From: Halichondria panicea
Taxonomy: Eukaryota; Porifera; Demospongiae; Suberitida; Halichondriidae
NCBI RefSeq assembly: GCF_963675165.1
Contig: NC_087379.1
Location: 62,001-126,000, forward strand
DNA: 64,000 bases
Reading direction: 5' to 3'
Below are positions 50,606-63,350 of the stretch, piece after piece. The notes beneath the pieces were generated by a model. That model was not told where the DNA came from. It saw only the letters and a list, made by a program, of their open reading frames with translations, and ran no database searches. The position numbers and the translations under genes were made by a program. Within the stretch, counting starts at the first letter, position 1. Every line of letters begins with the position of its first letter.

Positions 50606-50725
50606 CAAGGTGATGAGGAGGGACGACGTGTATTCCAGCACTTGGTTTAGAGGCTGATGGAGTGTGTAACATGTCTGGAGGGTGGCTAAGAAAATGGTGA
50701 CATCATCAACAAAGCCTCTAAGCAA
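50606..50725 (-). other. Unidentified 40-codon exon, second copy
   Basis: Same open exon as 6354-6473 with the same splice sites. Confidence 0.45.
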
Positions 50726-50766
50726 CTGCACACACAAATACAAATACAAATACAATATTAGGACAC

Positions 50767-50895
50767 TGATCAGACGAATGACATTTTAACCAAAATCGAA
50801 TTATGTAACTTACAACTGTACACTCAAGTGTATTCACGAATGCCCACTTTAGAAGCGTACATTGACCAAACAAAAACAGAATTGGACGAGAAACT
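50767..50895 (+). mobile_element. Penelope-like element fragment at a duplication junction
   Basis: CAAAATCGAATTATGTAACT and the following 100 bp match 10220-10330. To the left, homology to unit 1 stops near 6500; to the right it resumes near 13440. Confidence 0.6.
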
Positions 50896-51213
50896 AGTCT
50901 AGTCTAGCTCTTTCTAAGCTTTAAGCAAATAATTGACATTGGATCAACGGTACTAAAGTTATGGCTGTTTAAATGTGTTTAACTACCCCTCCCCTCAAGA
51001 AGAGTACGATAGATATTTAATGGTTACTAAAGCACACTAACTACAAACAAAAGGATAATATGTACTAGCCTCGTTCACCGGCCTACCCTGGGATCCAGGC
51101 TATAATTATATGTACATGACATAATTATGTACAGTACATGACCTTGCAGTATTGACCCTAAACACACACCTGGGTACATACTGTCAAGGAGGTCATGATG
51201 AACACACACTAAC

Positions 51214-51752
51214 CTGAGGAGATAGGTTCTCCCTGGAGAGTACGGAGGACAGGTACTGGTTGGAGGAAGCCGTGAGAACAGCTGCACCAGACACACCTCC
51301 CAGTTTCCCGATCACCTTCCCACGTACACACCTCTGCACAACGGCCCGGGAAATAGGTAGAGTCTGTGGAGTGTGTGTGCAGGGGAGGGGGCGGTAAACA
51401 CAAGCAGTGCAGAAGTGTGGGCAGTGAGCAAGTGTAGTTGTAGGAATTAATTTTCTGACAAAATAATCTTCCCAACACATACACTTCAAAAAACCTCAAG
51501 GCCATTTATTCCCAACAAACTGGACTGAATGCATATACAGTAGTTCCTTCACAAGTCCCTAACACACATACACAGCTGTGCTTATGCAACCCTCACCTTC
51601 AGCTGCCTTGAGGAAGTATCCACTGCCATCTTTGGTGAAGGACACCTCCAGCAGCTACATGACACGGTCCAGTAGTCCATGGATCACTTCAAACCCGGGG
51701 GTACGACTATAATACACTGCACACAACCGACGATGGTTTCGTGTTCCCACAT
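51214..51752 (-). pseudogene. FARSB: FARSB C-terminal fragment, unit 5
   Basis: Exons 51597-51752 and 51214-51363. Shares with unit 1 the in-frame TAG (51655-51657) replacing Q after LLDRVM. In addition a 2-bp deletion in CACGTACACACC shifts the frame after STYFPGRCAEVC, and about 60 bp encoding LGVLHPGV are deleted. Confidence 0.8.
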
Positions 51753-51929
51753 CTACAGCATAGGACACACAAATTAGTGAGCTTTGGCACTGCGAGCAAT
51801 TAGCGGTTTTAAGACACTTTAATTATATACAATAGTGCTTTCTCAGAGCTACAGAATGCGTCTTTGAGTTTGTTAAATAGGACGTTCCTAACACAAGTTA
51901 TGGCCTCTAAAAGATAGCTCTAAAAACAA

Positions 51930-52260
51930 ACCTGATTTTTCAACAGCCATTACTATAATACCGTTGATCCAATGTCAAAAATGTTATGATTTTCTGAAAG
52001 CTTAGAAAGAGACCTTTCAAATGATGTGTTTCGATCCGAAATTTTGTTGGGGCAATTTGTCATTTTCCACCTTGGACCATGGGCTATTATTCATGGTATG
52101 GCCAAATTGGGAAATAATTATACTGTTTTCTCTCAAATATAAACTTTGATGACAAGTCTCTTTCTAAGCTTTCAGAAAATCAGAAAATCATTGAAATTGT
52201 ATCCACGGAATTCAAGTTATGGCAGCTAAAAGATAGCTCTGAAAACAGGCCTGATTCTAA
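51930..52260. repeat. Foldback-family repeat, unit 5
   Basis: Homologous to 14480-14800. The GCTTAGAAAGAGACCTTTC arm is complete here. Confidence 0.55.
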
Positions 52261-52336
52261 AAAAACACTCACGCCTTCCCCTAGAAAACAGAAGATTAAT
52301 TAATGTTAGCACTTCCGTCTCTAAAAAACTGCTTAC

Positions 52337-52998
52337 CTTGCAAACAGTGTCCTGGCCAGATAAAATCTCATTCTTCTGTGGAGTGAACCCCAGACCAGCC
52401 AGAATACAGCCAGCTCTGTGAGTGAGTGAGCACAGTGTGTAAGATGGTACTTGATCTACTGGGTACAGTCACCTTGCTGGTGCTTTGTCAGCGTCTATCT
52501 CCTGTAGTGGAAGGTATACCTCAGCCAGCTCATCAGAAGCGCTACACATACAGAGGGAGGGGCAGATGAAAGGTAAATAAAGTACTGAAAATAAGTACTG
52601 AAATATACACACAAACCATAATCATACGAATGCTCACTAGCAGTCAAACACACAGTACACTACACACTAGGACACCTACACACTGGTAACCCTAATTATA
52701 GCTGGACACCAATTTGGTAATAAAATTCATTATTGTAATTTTACTGTACTTAAAACACCTCCCCCCACCCCTAGTATACAGACCTGCCTGCTGCTGTGTT
52801 CTTGTCCCCTGAGGCCATGCAGTAGCTCCCCCTCTCTAGCGAGCAGCTGCACTCTCTCAGTGTCACACTCGAGTACACTATCCAGTGCTAGTGTGTTGTC
52901 CCCAGTGACCTCTTGCTCCACGTGTAGTACACTCACACCAGCTGGTAGACGCAGCTCACGACACGCCATAGAGCAGAGGAGGGTGGACTTGCCAACAC
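52337..52998 (-). pseudogene. ABCF3: ABCF3 fragment, unit 5
   Basis: Exons 52784-52998, 52473-52541 and 52337-52415. Walker A present (GVGKSTLLCSMA). The end phase of the first exon differs from units 1 and 4, making the junction out of frame. The middle exon keeps CAG (Q). The collapsed signature exon is shared by all three copies. Confidence 0.82.
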
Positions 52999-53378
52999 CT
53001 GCGCGTGTGTGAGGGGTGTGGTTAAGGCAGGGGAGAGGCACACGTGTATCACTACAAGTATGCTAGCTGCATGGTTAGATATCTGACACTATGTCCGGTT
53101 TAATGTCCAACCTGTGTGTGTGTGTGGGTGGGAGTGTGTGTGGGTGGGAGTGTGTGGGTGGCATAATAATTATACGTGATCATTAATTATTTTTATTGCA
53201 CTATAATTATATAATAATTATTGGACGCTGGAATTCACCGAGCAATATTAAGCCACGTTAAAATTGTTTTTAGGCCTAAATCTTTGCACCAAGCTTAATT
53301 AACTATTGACTGTAACTCAGGGTCACAGCTTGCACCAGTATCCCCCCTCCCCTACACACACACAGTAGGTACACTGAC

Positions 53379-53560
53379 CAAGAGAAGCAACCTTGAGGGG
53401 AGCTCAGAGTGAAGAGTTGACCTTGACTCCAGTGCAGTGCTGGAGGGGACATAGGGAAGTAAAATCACCGGTAAGTTCAGCTTCCCCAGAGAGCTGGCTT
53501 CATGAAGGGAGCAGACGAGTGTGAGGACCATGACATGGCTGCTATCAAGGCTGCCTTCAT
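53379..53560 (-). pseudogene. NUP210: NUP210 exon 1, frameshifted, end of unit 5
   Basis: Same insertion pattern as 41512-41691 plus an extra AGAGTTGACC change. The signal-peptide frame is broken. Only 272 bp from the next kinase stop. Confidence 0.7.
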
Positions 53561-53831
53561 CTTGATATCCAGTGCAGTACAGTATATTAATAGGTACGTA
53601 CGTACGTAGTTTAGCTAAAACAAGTCCCACATGGCTTTCTGACCTCTGACCCCAAGCAACACCCCCTCATCTTGAGCAGCCCCTCCCCCACTTTGTCGGC
53701 AAAGAACACATAATAAAATTGACAAAAAAGACAGCCAAAATAACCAAAATAATTATCACACAAATAAACTAAGTACAAAATAATGATTAATATGCATAGG
53801 GTAGTCGAAAACTATTTCACACGTTTATGTC

Positions 53832-55852
53832 CTAAGGCTCCGAGTCCAATTGTTTGATGTGGTGTAGCACAGTGTCCATGGAGGGTCTGTCCTGAGGGGA
53901 GTGAGAGACACAGGAGGTGATGAGTGGGTGGAGCTCCCGCCATACACCTTCCATACTCGATAGCAGACGAACAAACAGTTCAGATTTCGGAAATGTTCGA
54001 GTCACCACTTCACAAGCAAGCACTCCAAAACTGTACACATCGATCTTTGTCGTCTGTTGTGGTGGTAGTTGTGGGGAGTACGGAGATTGAGGAAATGCCT
54101 CAGGGGCAGTGTACAGGATAGCACCTTCTCCAGGAGTAGTGGCATCTCGAGCTAGGTTGGCCGATCCAAAGTCAGAGAGTTTGGCAACCCATTTGTTGTT
54201 GGGTAGAGAGAGAAGGAGGACATTAGCAGAGCTCACATCTCTGTGGATGATGGGTTCCCTCTGTCGGTGGAGATAAACCAGAGCTGAGGAGATGTCTCCA
54301 AAGATCCTTCGCTTGTTGGGACCAACACGATTGTCTTGGTAGGCAGAACGTAGAGAGGTATCCAGGAGCTCTGTGACAATCATGGGACCTGTTTGCTCGT
54401 TGAGGACGGCAGCAACAAAGAGGACAAGGTTGGGGTGGCGGATCTGAGCCATAGTGCGAATCTCACGACGAATTCGATCCACCGTAGTCTGTCGTAGGAT
54501 TTCAGGATACATTCGTTTTACGGCCACCGTTGTTCCTCTAAAAGTTCCCTTGGCAACGTAGCCCCAGGCCCCTCGGCCAAGAATCTCGTCCTCTCTAATA
54601 GACACCTCCTGTGGAGACACCTGCCAGAACTCCACCTCCTGAGGGTGGCTGTTATGATTGGTGGCTGAGAGAGAGACCACTCTTCGTTGGAGGACGTCCA
54701 CTTGTCCTCTAAGGGTCCCTATCAGCTGTTGGTTTTCTGTGTCAGATATTTTTCGTTGATTGTTGGCATATGTTAGTTGTTCATTGGATCTTGCCCACTG
54801 TTCATTGGCAAGTGTTAGTTGTTGCTGTAGTTGAGTGTTTTCTTGGACTTTTTCAGCTACCTCTCGTTGAAGCTCTTGAATGTCTGAGCGTGATTGTATG
54901 AGCAGTTCATTAGCTCTTGTTAGTTGAAGTTGAATATCTTCCACAAGTGGGGTTGAGACTGTTTTAGTGACATCATTTTGTGACTTAGTCGATCTAAACC
55001 CTAGTCTTGCAAACAACGACTGTGTTCCCACTGCTTTAGGTGTTGCATCCTGTGCCAGTCCCATCTCTCTCAGCCTCCTCTCTGAGTCAGGGTTTCTGGA
55101 CACTGTGGGATAGTGAACACATGTGACTGACTACACATACACTGTACTAGTAATAGCTTACCAGTGCAAATCTCTGCCTTGACTTGTTTACACAGTGTAT
55201 ACACACTCACGACCCCCCACATAGGTGTGTCCAGGGGGTAGTCCTTCACACGTACAGACCCTCTCCACACACCACTTACAAACCAGTGGACCTCCTTTTT
55301 CAGCGTCAGCAACATTCCCAAGGAATCACCCTCTACAAAATCATCAGTGTTGAAATCCAGTTTACAGTGTTTCTTGTCCTTGTAATAGAGAGTACGGCCA
55401 CTAATATTCAGTAAATGCTTGTGATCCTCTCGCCATCTCAAATATGTTAACTGTGTCAGTGTCGAATTCTCCGGGTTCTCTCCAGTGAAACCAATTTGCT
55501 GTCAAAGAGAGCGGATTAATTTAATATACAAGTACATGAATAAGCTACAGATGATAAGAGATCCGAAGCGCTGGTAAAAATTAATACCTTGCACACACCA
55601 AATGAGCTCTCACCATTCCACCAGCCCAACCTCCCTCTTTCTCTGTCACAGTGACCTTGAGCATCTGTACTTGTCCAACAACCACTGGCTTACTGGTGAA
55701 CACTATACCATAGTTATGGCTCTTAGTCCTAGTGGCTACTGTGTTCCTCTTTGTTAGTTCAACATTCCTCCCCTTGTTCCTATATGGAAGGTAACGGGAG
55801 AGCTGCTCCATTCCACTCCACCAAACAAGACACCATCATCACTTGTAGCCAT
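53832..55852 (-). pseudogene. NHR-coiled-coil-kinase, copy 3 (frameshifts in NHR exons)
   Basis: Exon 3 (53832-55102) is open and almost identical to copy 2 (for example VYP to MYP after VAVKR, AKSN to ARSN), with all catalytic motifs. Exon 1 (55614-55852) has a 2-bp insertion (CCTATATGGAAGG on the plus strand). Exon 2 (55162-55499) has one extra A (CTCAAAATATG) after QLT. Both shift the frame. An internal ATG at 55811 (MEQLSRYL) would re-enter the exon-1 frame but not cure exon 2. Unless these are assembly errors, only a kinase-domain product could be made. Confidence 0.8.
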
Positions 55853-58315
55853 CTTGCAACACTAGCCCCACCCCCACATTGCATGTTTACACATAACGCC
55901 CCCTCATTACATTCCATTTAACAACTTGTGTCGCAGTATCGGGTATAATTCTACGAGTATATCGTTATGCAGAATTACTTGCTAATAATATTATATGCAA
56001 ACCAATAGCATAATGATATTGGTTGGGGTTCAAGAGCATTGTTCATCTGAATGGGCATCCCCGCCTAGGGGATTAACCCCTCAGCCTTTCGGGGGTTATA
56101 TTTTAGCCAGATCTTGTTTTCTTTAAAATGGTATTTTACCACATATCTTTACGTCTATCTTTTGTTTGGGTGAGGAATGAGTCCCTTCGACTCACAAATA
56201 CTCCCAAGCTGAGCCCAAACAACCCTTTATTGTCATTTATGTACCTTTTATTTACTCAGTCTGACGTATGTTATATTATCTCCATGATATTACAGATCTT
56301 TTTTTAGTTAGTGTATAGGAAGCCTATCTTGATTTCATGTATACCGGTATAATCATCATTATATAGATAATGTACTAAGGGCATGACGGAATTAGCTCCA
56401 TAATTCAGACACAAGACACAAGGCACAACAACCAAAGTTAGAGAAGAACGATTACTTCTCGGCTCTTTCTATAATTATGATGCTGGGAAAAACTTAGCCA
56501 AGGAGTGCATGTGCATGCAGAGCTTGACCATGCAAATAACGCTTACTGTTAGCACTATTGCTCTGATTCTAAAGGAGTGGCCAGTATAGTAAAGAGGATT
56601 CAGGCCAATTGTGGATATGCGTGGACAAAGCGAGATTTTGTGAGTAGTCTACCGTCGTTGAACTGACTAAAAACGCCATGTAAGCTAATATAACATAGCA
56701 TATGCAGAAGTGATTGTTGCGAGAGAGAGCGTCGGCTAATTAGTTATGTATTCCTCTAATATGGGATGCCAACACTGTAAAGTTAAATTTGGCTGTAATA
56801 GAGACCAGACATCTCTCCTCAGGTCTGCTAGCACCTGAGGCTATACCACGGCTGAGTTATCTGATTGGAAACGAACCGAATGTCTAACCCAGCGTTTGCC
56901 TGCTGCTATGATCATTTCTTTTATCGATATATAACTATATGGCAATCCTCCCTTGGGTTAGGCCATTGGAGTTGGAACCATTGTCCTGCTTCATAGGCAC
57001 CGCTGCCCCATGTATAACAGTGAAACTATAGGGTTGTCCTTGATGCAGCGAACGAGCAAGAAGTGGCTTGTATTCCACTGTGAAGCAAATGTTGACCACC
57101 ATTGAATGTCAGAACGTGCAGCGACATTCAGGCGGCGAAAGCCGTCTAAGTGATGGAATGTGGTAGATGCATCAATCAGTCACAAACATGCTGAGGTATA
57201 TCCAATAAGGGACAGCAACCCCTTGTCCTCCCTGCCTTTATTTAGTTTAGTGCTCTACCATATTATAGTGAATTCCAATTTAATTAGCCATCCGCCCATC
57301 CCTGAGAATTTGCTAAGCTCCAAGAGGGGGGGGGCCGTTGCCTGTTCCGCGATTGTTTCATTATATCCACTGTATAACGCGTCTGCAGGAGATGAGCACT
57401 TTACTATTCCATTGCATGCGCACCTATATATAGCAATCATATAATACTGATACGATAATTATACTGCAACATATCGTTGTTGATTCTATCATTGACGCTG
57501 GCGTTATAATAGATCAATAATAAGCCGCCATGCCATTTGCCTTTTTTGCAATGTTAATATATGGGACCTGTCCCTGAGGTTTTATCACCATGCATGCTGC
57601 TGCAGGTGTAGTCTTTGGGCGGAAATTTCATGTAATTTGTAAGGAGCCTTTGACTATATCCCAATCTGTTTACGATATACTAACTACATTGGGTATTATC
57701 TGGGTGGTGGCTCGGTTCTGCCTCCCAGGTTTCGGCTTTTAATGGTGTGCATGCATTACCGCGCTTCCAGCTGTTGAGTGTAAATGGTACCCTTTAGTTT
57801 TTGGCCTGCAGATCATGCATGCATGGTAATGTCTTTTGTAGGCTGGCCCCTTGCTGCCAGGCACGTTGCAGATAGATATAGGTTACCATTAATATTAAAG
57901 TTAGGAAATACGGGTAAATTAAAAATGATTGTGGTGAATGTAGTGATAACATGGGGATGAACTAGAAAATGTAAACAAATACCTGGGAAGTGGAGTAAGT
58001 ATACTAAACGTGCACAAGCTAGCTGTTTCATTGTTTTTGTGCAAGAGAGTATATCGCTCTCTTTGGGGTTATACATGCACTTGTGGGCAGCATGGTTTAA
58101 TTTATTTTGGTTTGCACATATTATATATACATACAGAAATCGGAGCTGTAGGTTTCCAGTCCCACCAGCCGTAGCTGCTTTGGGGGGTGGAGTCGACAAC
58201 ACCGAGCGACGCTAGTGCCCCTTATACTGGGCTATTTTGGAGCGGCTGCATGCTTTGGGAATGGGTCTGAGGAGTTGCAAATGTGACACCAGCCCGACAT
58301 ATAATATTCCAGCCT

Positions 58316-58318
<3 letters not shown>

Positions 58319-58346
<28 letters not shown>
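58319..58346. repeat. Poly(T) run
   Basis: 27 consecutive T after CTCCA; may be the A-tail of a minus-strand retrotransposed sequence. Confidence 0.85.
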
Positions 58347-58349
<3 letters not shown>

Positions 58350-58879
58350 AATCACGCTGTCCTATATTGCTGCTGCGTCCTCCCGAAGGTTGTGGTCATA
58401 CGTGGTCCATGATGGAATTTTATTTTTGCTGAGCTTGGCGATTGTATATAGCCGTGTACATTAGTAAGCATAAGGGGCATGGCTTGCATGGCTGAGAATA
58501 ACGGCTGTGCATATAGCTATGCCTAGTTCCAATGCGTTTATACCCTATAATAGTGCCACTAGCAATGTATATTATAGTGGCTTGCTCAGCCCTCAGCCCC
58601 CCCCCCTTCTTGATGGCAATTGATTCCACCATGGAGCGTTTGACTATAATGATGGTGTTAGATCGAGACTACTTTCTTCTTTGTTGGGTGGGAAGCTGAG
58701 TATCCGTAGTTGAGAACTCCTGATTGTCAGGGTGTTTAGCAGGCGGGGCATTGATCCGGTACCTGCGGTGAGCCGTGTATAATTTTAAAGTGCTCTTTGC
58801 TTGCTTGCTGTAGGGAGGTGCACTTATATCTCCCATGGCTGTGATGGGTGGCGACCATCGTTTAAGGCCATTACTATCA

Positions 58880-60790
58880 AGACATGTAGGTTTGCCAATA
58901 CCGCCTACCCTGCCATTTTATTGAGTTTGCTGCCAGTTACCATAACCCGCCTTTTGTCGGTGCCATTTTCTGAGTTTGCCCTGCACTTGTTCCTAAATGT
59001 TGTTGAGTTTGCCATACCCCTCCTGTTGTTGGTACCATTTGTTGAGTTTGCCATAGCTATACCCTACTGAGTTTTGCTGCGTTTGCCATACTCAGAGTTT
59101 TCCATACCTGCGAACTTTGCGAGATACCTGTGGTGCGTGCAGGAGCAGTTCATAAAGTGTACTGTGGCTCTTTGCTTGCTGAGGTGTATATTGTGTTTGA
59201 TTGACCTGCCCCGACATTTATTTTGAGGGATGGGCCCAGGGGGGTATATATGCCATACCCCGCTACTTGAGGTTAACTTGCAATACCAGGGTTTGCCACA
59301 CCCTACTCGGCTATATTTGTTGAGTGTGTTGCCATTTGTTGAGTTTGCATTTGCTATACTCTGGTTTATTAGTATGCCATTTGTTGGGTTTTGCCATACT
59401 CGCCATTATTGTGCCTCGGTGCGCATGCGCAAGCGAGGTATACGGTAGTATGTTTGTGTGTGTGTGTGTGTCAGTGTAGACTGCTACAGCTGTTCAAGGA
59501 TCAATGAAGTGCAAGTAAGAGTTTCTCTATAGGCTTCTAGTCATGTTTTCTTGGATTTGCAAAATAATCAGTGCTTCGTTCTCGAGTTATGCCTAGTTTT
59601 GCTTACTTGGAATGCCAGAGCATGTATCCAAACTTGTTTACCGAGTGTTGCTACTCTGCGAAGTAGTTAGCTCTGAACTAGAACGCTAGCTATTGGTAGC
59701 TGCAAGAGTGAGAAGAGAGCTGCAAGGCTCTGATGATGTCAGTCATGACAGAGACGATTAATTTTAGACTTGAACTTTTTAACAACAATCTTGGTCGATC
59801 ATTACCCACTCTGAGTTTGCATGCAGCAAAAATGTTCACCTGACAAGGCAAAGCACCACCACATGGTTTTTTTTTTAATTGATGAGGCCATGAGGGGTCA
59901 CTAATCACTCTTCATTATGCTGACAATGCAATATTTCGGTACACAACCATTACATCATCAGTAATCGGTTTCTAATTTGCCGTGTGGGCTGGGTGTAACC
60001 ACTGCCTAATATACAGTGGGTGTGGCTCATTAATTTAGGCCACACCTAACAAATAATGAATAATGAACTTTTGGGGGGAAGGCTAAAAGTGATGAGGGGG
60101 CTGATGAGAAATTACTGATCTAGTCTGCCTGGTATAATAGCTTTGCGTCTCCTGCGGTGCTTTCATTTGCTGGGTTTGCCATGCCCTGCCAGTTGTTGCG
60201 TTTGCTATAGTCGGCATTTATTAACATGCACACTCGGCAGTTTGTTAGTATGCCATTTGTTGGGTATGCCATCACCCTGGCATTTGTTGGGTCTGCCATC
60301 ACCCTGCCATTTGTTGGGTATGCCATCACCCTGGGTCTGCCATTACCCTGGCATTTGTTGGGTATGCCATCACCCTAGCATTTGTGGGTATGCCATCACC
60401 CTGCCATTTGTTGGGTCTGCCATCACCCTGCCATTTACTGTGTTTGCCATACCTTGTTGAGTTGGCCGCTGTCCGTGGAGCGACATGACATGTACTGTAT
60501 ATAGCTAGGTACTTAACTACGTATAAAGCATTTGATCCTACACCACCTTGGCAGTGGTTTGCTATACCCTGCCATTGTTGAGTTTGCCATACTCTGTTGC
60601 TATTTGTTGAGTTTGCCATACTCATACTCTTATCTGTTTGAGTCCATGCAGCGACATGATCATTATAGGTATTGTCTATACAGGTATACGAATAAAGCAT
60701 CTATATGCACGTACATAGGCTTACTCTGTTGCTATGTTGATTTTGCCATACTCTGTTGCTACTTGTTGAGTTTGCCATACTCTCCATGCA
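58880..60790. repeat. Degenerate GTTTGCCATACC / CCATTTGTTGGGTATGCC tandem repeat
   Basis: Dozens of copies of (G)TTTGCCATAC and CATTTGTTGGGT(A/C)TGCCATCACCCTG-like units. The array is densest and most regular at 60230-60440 (unit about 28-29 bp) and sparser elsewhere. Open frames across it are low-complexity artefacts. Confidence 0.75.
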
Positions 60791-61290
60791 GTGACATGAT
60801 ATAATTTATTAATTTATTGTCTATAGCTACACTGTCTATAGCTACACTGAGCATGAGGTACGTATAAGGCATGGTTAGCGACTATATGTATTGATCCTAC
60901 ACCACCTTGGCAGTCAATTGTGCCCCTGATTTTTCACATTCGTATTAGAATGGAGAGGGGTTATCGACGTGCCAGCTGCGGTGGTGTCTAAGTAACTTTT
61001 GGCTAAAGGCTTAGGTGTTCTGTACCTGCCAACTGAGGGAGGGGGGGGGGGGTCCATGGCCGATGACCGGGCACTAATCGGTAGAGAGAATTGGTAGACA
61101 GAAGATGAATGAATGAATGAATGATGGACGTCTGATATGCTCACAAAGTGACTGCTAATAGTTCTGAGACTGCCACGAGGCTTCAACTTTAGTGCACATG
61201 CGTTGAGATGAGTGACGTCATTGCGGCCTGCTCCTTGTTGTTAACCCCATTTAATATGCTATTAAATTCCATTATACACACGCACCATAG

Positions 61291-61357
61291 TAGCCTCGAT
61301 TCCAGGCCGCTCTCAATTGAGAAATACCTCTGGTGAGAGGGGCTGGGATCGAGGCTA
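61291..61357. repeat. Unsplit foldback element (empty site of the 3.85-kb insertion)
   Basis: AGCCTCGATTCCAGGCCGCT, then CTCAATTGAGAAATACC, then GAGGGGCTGGGATCGAGGCT. Both halves are contiguous, unlike 44054/47960. Confidence 0.7.
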
Positions 61358-61580
61358 ACACCATAGATAATCTATGCACACAACACACACAACACAGTTA
61401 GTGGAGTGGAGTCATATCTTGTAGCCATCTTGTATACCAGCCCCGCCCCCACATTGCAGGGGTACACCATTTACACACAACGCCCCCGCATAATTGTATT
61501 CAGTACAACGAACACATCACACCATAGATAGTATGGTCACACACACACACACATAGTGCAGTCCAATTAGAGCCAGTGAG

Positions 61581-61634
61581 CTAATACTTGGTAACACTTT
61601 TCCACGGCTTTTCCTTCCTCCACAGCACAATCTC
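61581..61634 (-). pseudogene. VPS26: VPS26 last-exon remnant, unit 6
   Basis: EIVLWRKEKPWKSVTKY-stop after a CTGCAG acceptor. The first nine residues fit VPS26, the rest does not, so the normal C-terminal tail is replaced. Confidence 0.6.
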
Positions 61635-61761
61635 CTGCAGGGGGAGGAGGGTTTATATTATACACAACAGTATACGCACTGCAATCGTAATTATAATTCC
61701 CTATCGTTAAAACGATTGAATCACTGCATGGTACTTACACATGCACAAACGTATTTATGTA

Positions 61762-62307
61762 CCATAGAAACTGGATTATTAGCGCATGCGCTTTTGGGGT
61801 CAATATATAGCAGAGCTCTATACGCTTATATTCGAGAATGCGCCTATAATGCAGTCATTTCGAGCCCCACCCAGCAACCGGATGTCTCTGTGATGAGTGC
61901 TGACTCGCAAGCTGGCTAGAAAGTGAGCAAGCAAGGAAAGCAGGCAACCCTAACTGGATCTATATCATACTATTAGGTTACAGTTCAGTTCATTTACATC
62001 ATTGAAATTCAAAAACAAAAACATTCATATTGACCAGGAGCTTGGAATAAAAGGACTTCATCCATGTCTCACATTCTCTTAGCATTCGGACAAGGTAACA
62101 GCATGCCCATGCAGAGAGTCCTTCCAGATGGATATCACCAGTTATATAGCTATCATGCACTGTACAAGCTAACTAGCTCATTAGATGAATCAATTCTAAA
62201 ATTTCACTAATAACCGTCGCATAATTGGAAAAGCCTGCAGTTGAGCATGCGCTTAAAATAAAGATACGCTTATGGTCGAGTAAGCGCTAATAATCCAGTT
62301 TCTACGG
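61762..62307. mobile_element. Tc1/mariner-type MITE, unit 6
   Basis: Same insertion as 48385-48937, flanked by TA (61760-61761 and 62308-62309). Left end CCATAGAAACTGG has one change relative to unit 5. Confidence 0.8.
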
Positions 62308-62722
62308 TAGCTTACCTAAACAGTCTTTTGTACTAAATAGAACGAGATAATATTATAACTCCAGTTAGCAATAGAACGTAGAGTACTAGTAGCAGTTTCC
62401 ATGAAGGCTGCTATCATATAAAGATCACTTGTACAGTCATGTAGCATCGATTTAAGGACGCGTTATAATTTCTTTCTAATTACATGTATGCCTAAGCGCC
62501 GGCCAGCAAAAAAATATTTCCAGAAAGGAATATTTGGCGCTCAATTGGAGTAAATAAAAAATTATTTTGTGGAGTTGGTTGGCACTTCTATTAGTCTAAG
62601 AGTGCATGGTGCTGTAATTAGAAGATGGTACACATTGTTTCATGTACACTAGCTACACCACACTCCACCATTACCAATGGATACTCCCCTAGCAACCCCC
62701 TAGCAACACCACACCCCCTCAC

Positions 62723-62934
62723 CTGCTGTTTGAAGTATCTCCTCTCGTCCTCATCCACCAACACGAGGTTGAAGTAGTAGCGGACACTGAACTTCTTGTT
62801 AATGTCCCTCATAGTGGGAGTGAGGTCATAGCCTGCCAGGAACAGACGGATGGGGATGGACTCCCCCCTCACTGGAGCACCATCCATGATCTCATACTTG
62901 CCCACCTGCTCATTCTCAGTGTAGATACTAGGAG
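62723..62934 (-). pseudogene. VPS26: VPS26 penultimate exon, unit 6 (open)
   Basis: 212 nt, open. Differs from unit 5 by a few conservative changes (SIYTENEQVGK, KKFSVRYYFN, DEDERRY). Confidence 0.85.
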
Positions 62935-62995
<61 letters not shown>

Positions 62996-63350
62996 TGTGT
63001 GGGGGGGTAGAAGCTGTGTGTGTGGGGGGGGGGTAAGAGCTGTGTGTGTGTGGGGGGGGTAGAAGCTGTGTGTGTGTGTGTGTGTGTGGGGGGGGGTAGG
63101 AGCTGTGTGTGTGTGGGGGGTAGGAGCTGTGTGTGTGTGTGGGGGGGAGGGGGTAGGAGCTGCGTGTGTGTGTGTGTGGGGGGGGGTAGGAGCTGTGTGT
63201 GTGGGGGGGGGGTAAGAGCTGTGTGTGTGTGGGGGGGGTAGGAGCTGTGTGTGTGTGTGGGGGAGGTAGGAGCGTGTGTGTGTGGGGGGGGGGGGTAGGA
63301 GCGTGTGTGTGTGTGGGGGGGGGTAGGAGCGTGTGTGTGTGTGTATGTGG
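62935..63350. repeat. GT/G-rich minisatellite, about 13 units
   Basis: Units (GTAGGAGCTGTGTGTGTGTG plus G-run, 25-34 bp) expanded relative to 3-4 units in the other copies. The array starts with a 55-bp pure GT tract next to the VPS26 acceptor. A 251-codon open frame across it is an artefact except for its VPS26 end. Confidence 0.9.

Larger units (their letters stand above)
55919..61265. mobile_element. 5.35-kb insertion between direct repeats ATTCCATT
   Basis: ATTCCATT at 55911-55918 and 61266-61273 flank DNA with no counterpart in unit 5. Homology to unit 5 ends at the left repeat and resumes right after the right one. No transposase or RT reading was found in it. Some palindromes (ATTAACCCCTCAGCCTTTCG near 56080). 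Possible large non-autonomous element; weak AACAAC similarity at the ends. Confidence 0.5.

Noticed and set aside
59400-59450. GTGCCTCGGTGCGCATGCGC followed by AAGCGAGGTATACGGTAGT as a transposon terminus
   Set aside because: Palindromic and MITE-like, but I could not find the partner inverted end in the window.
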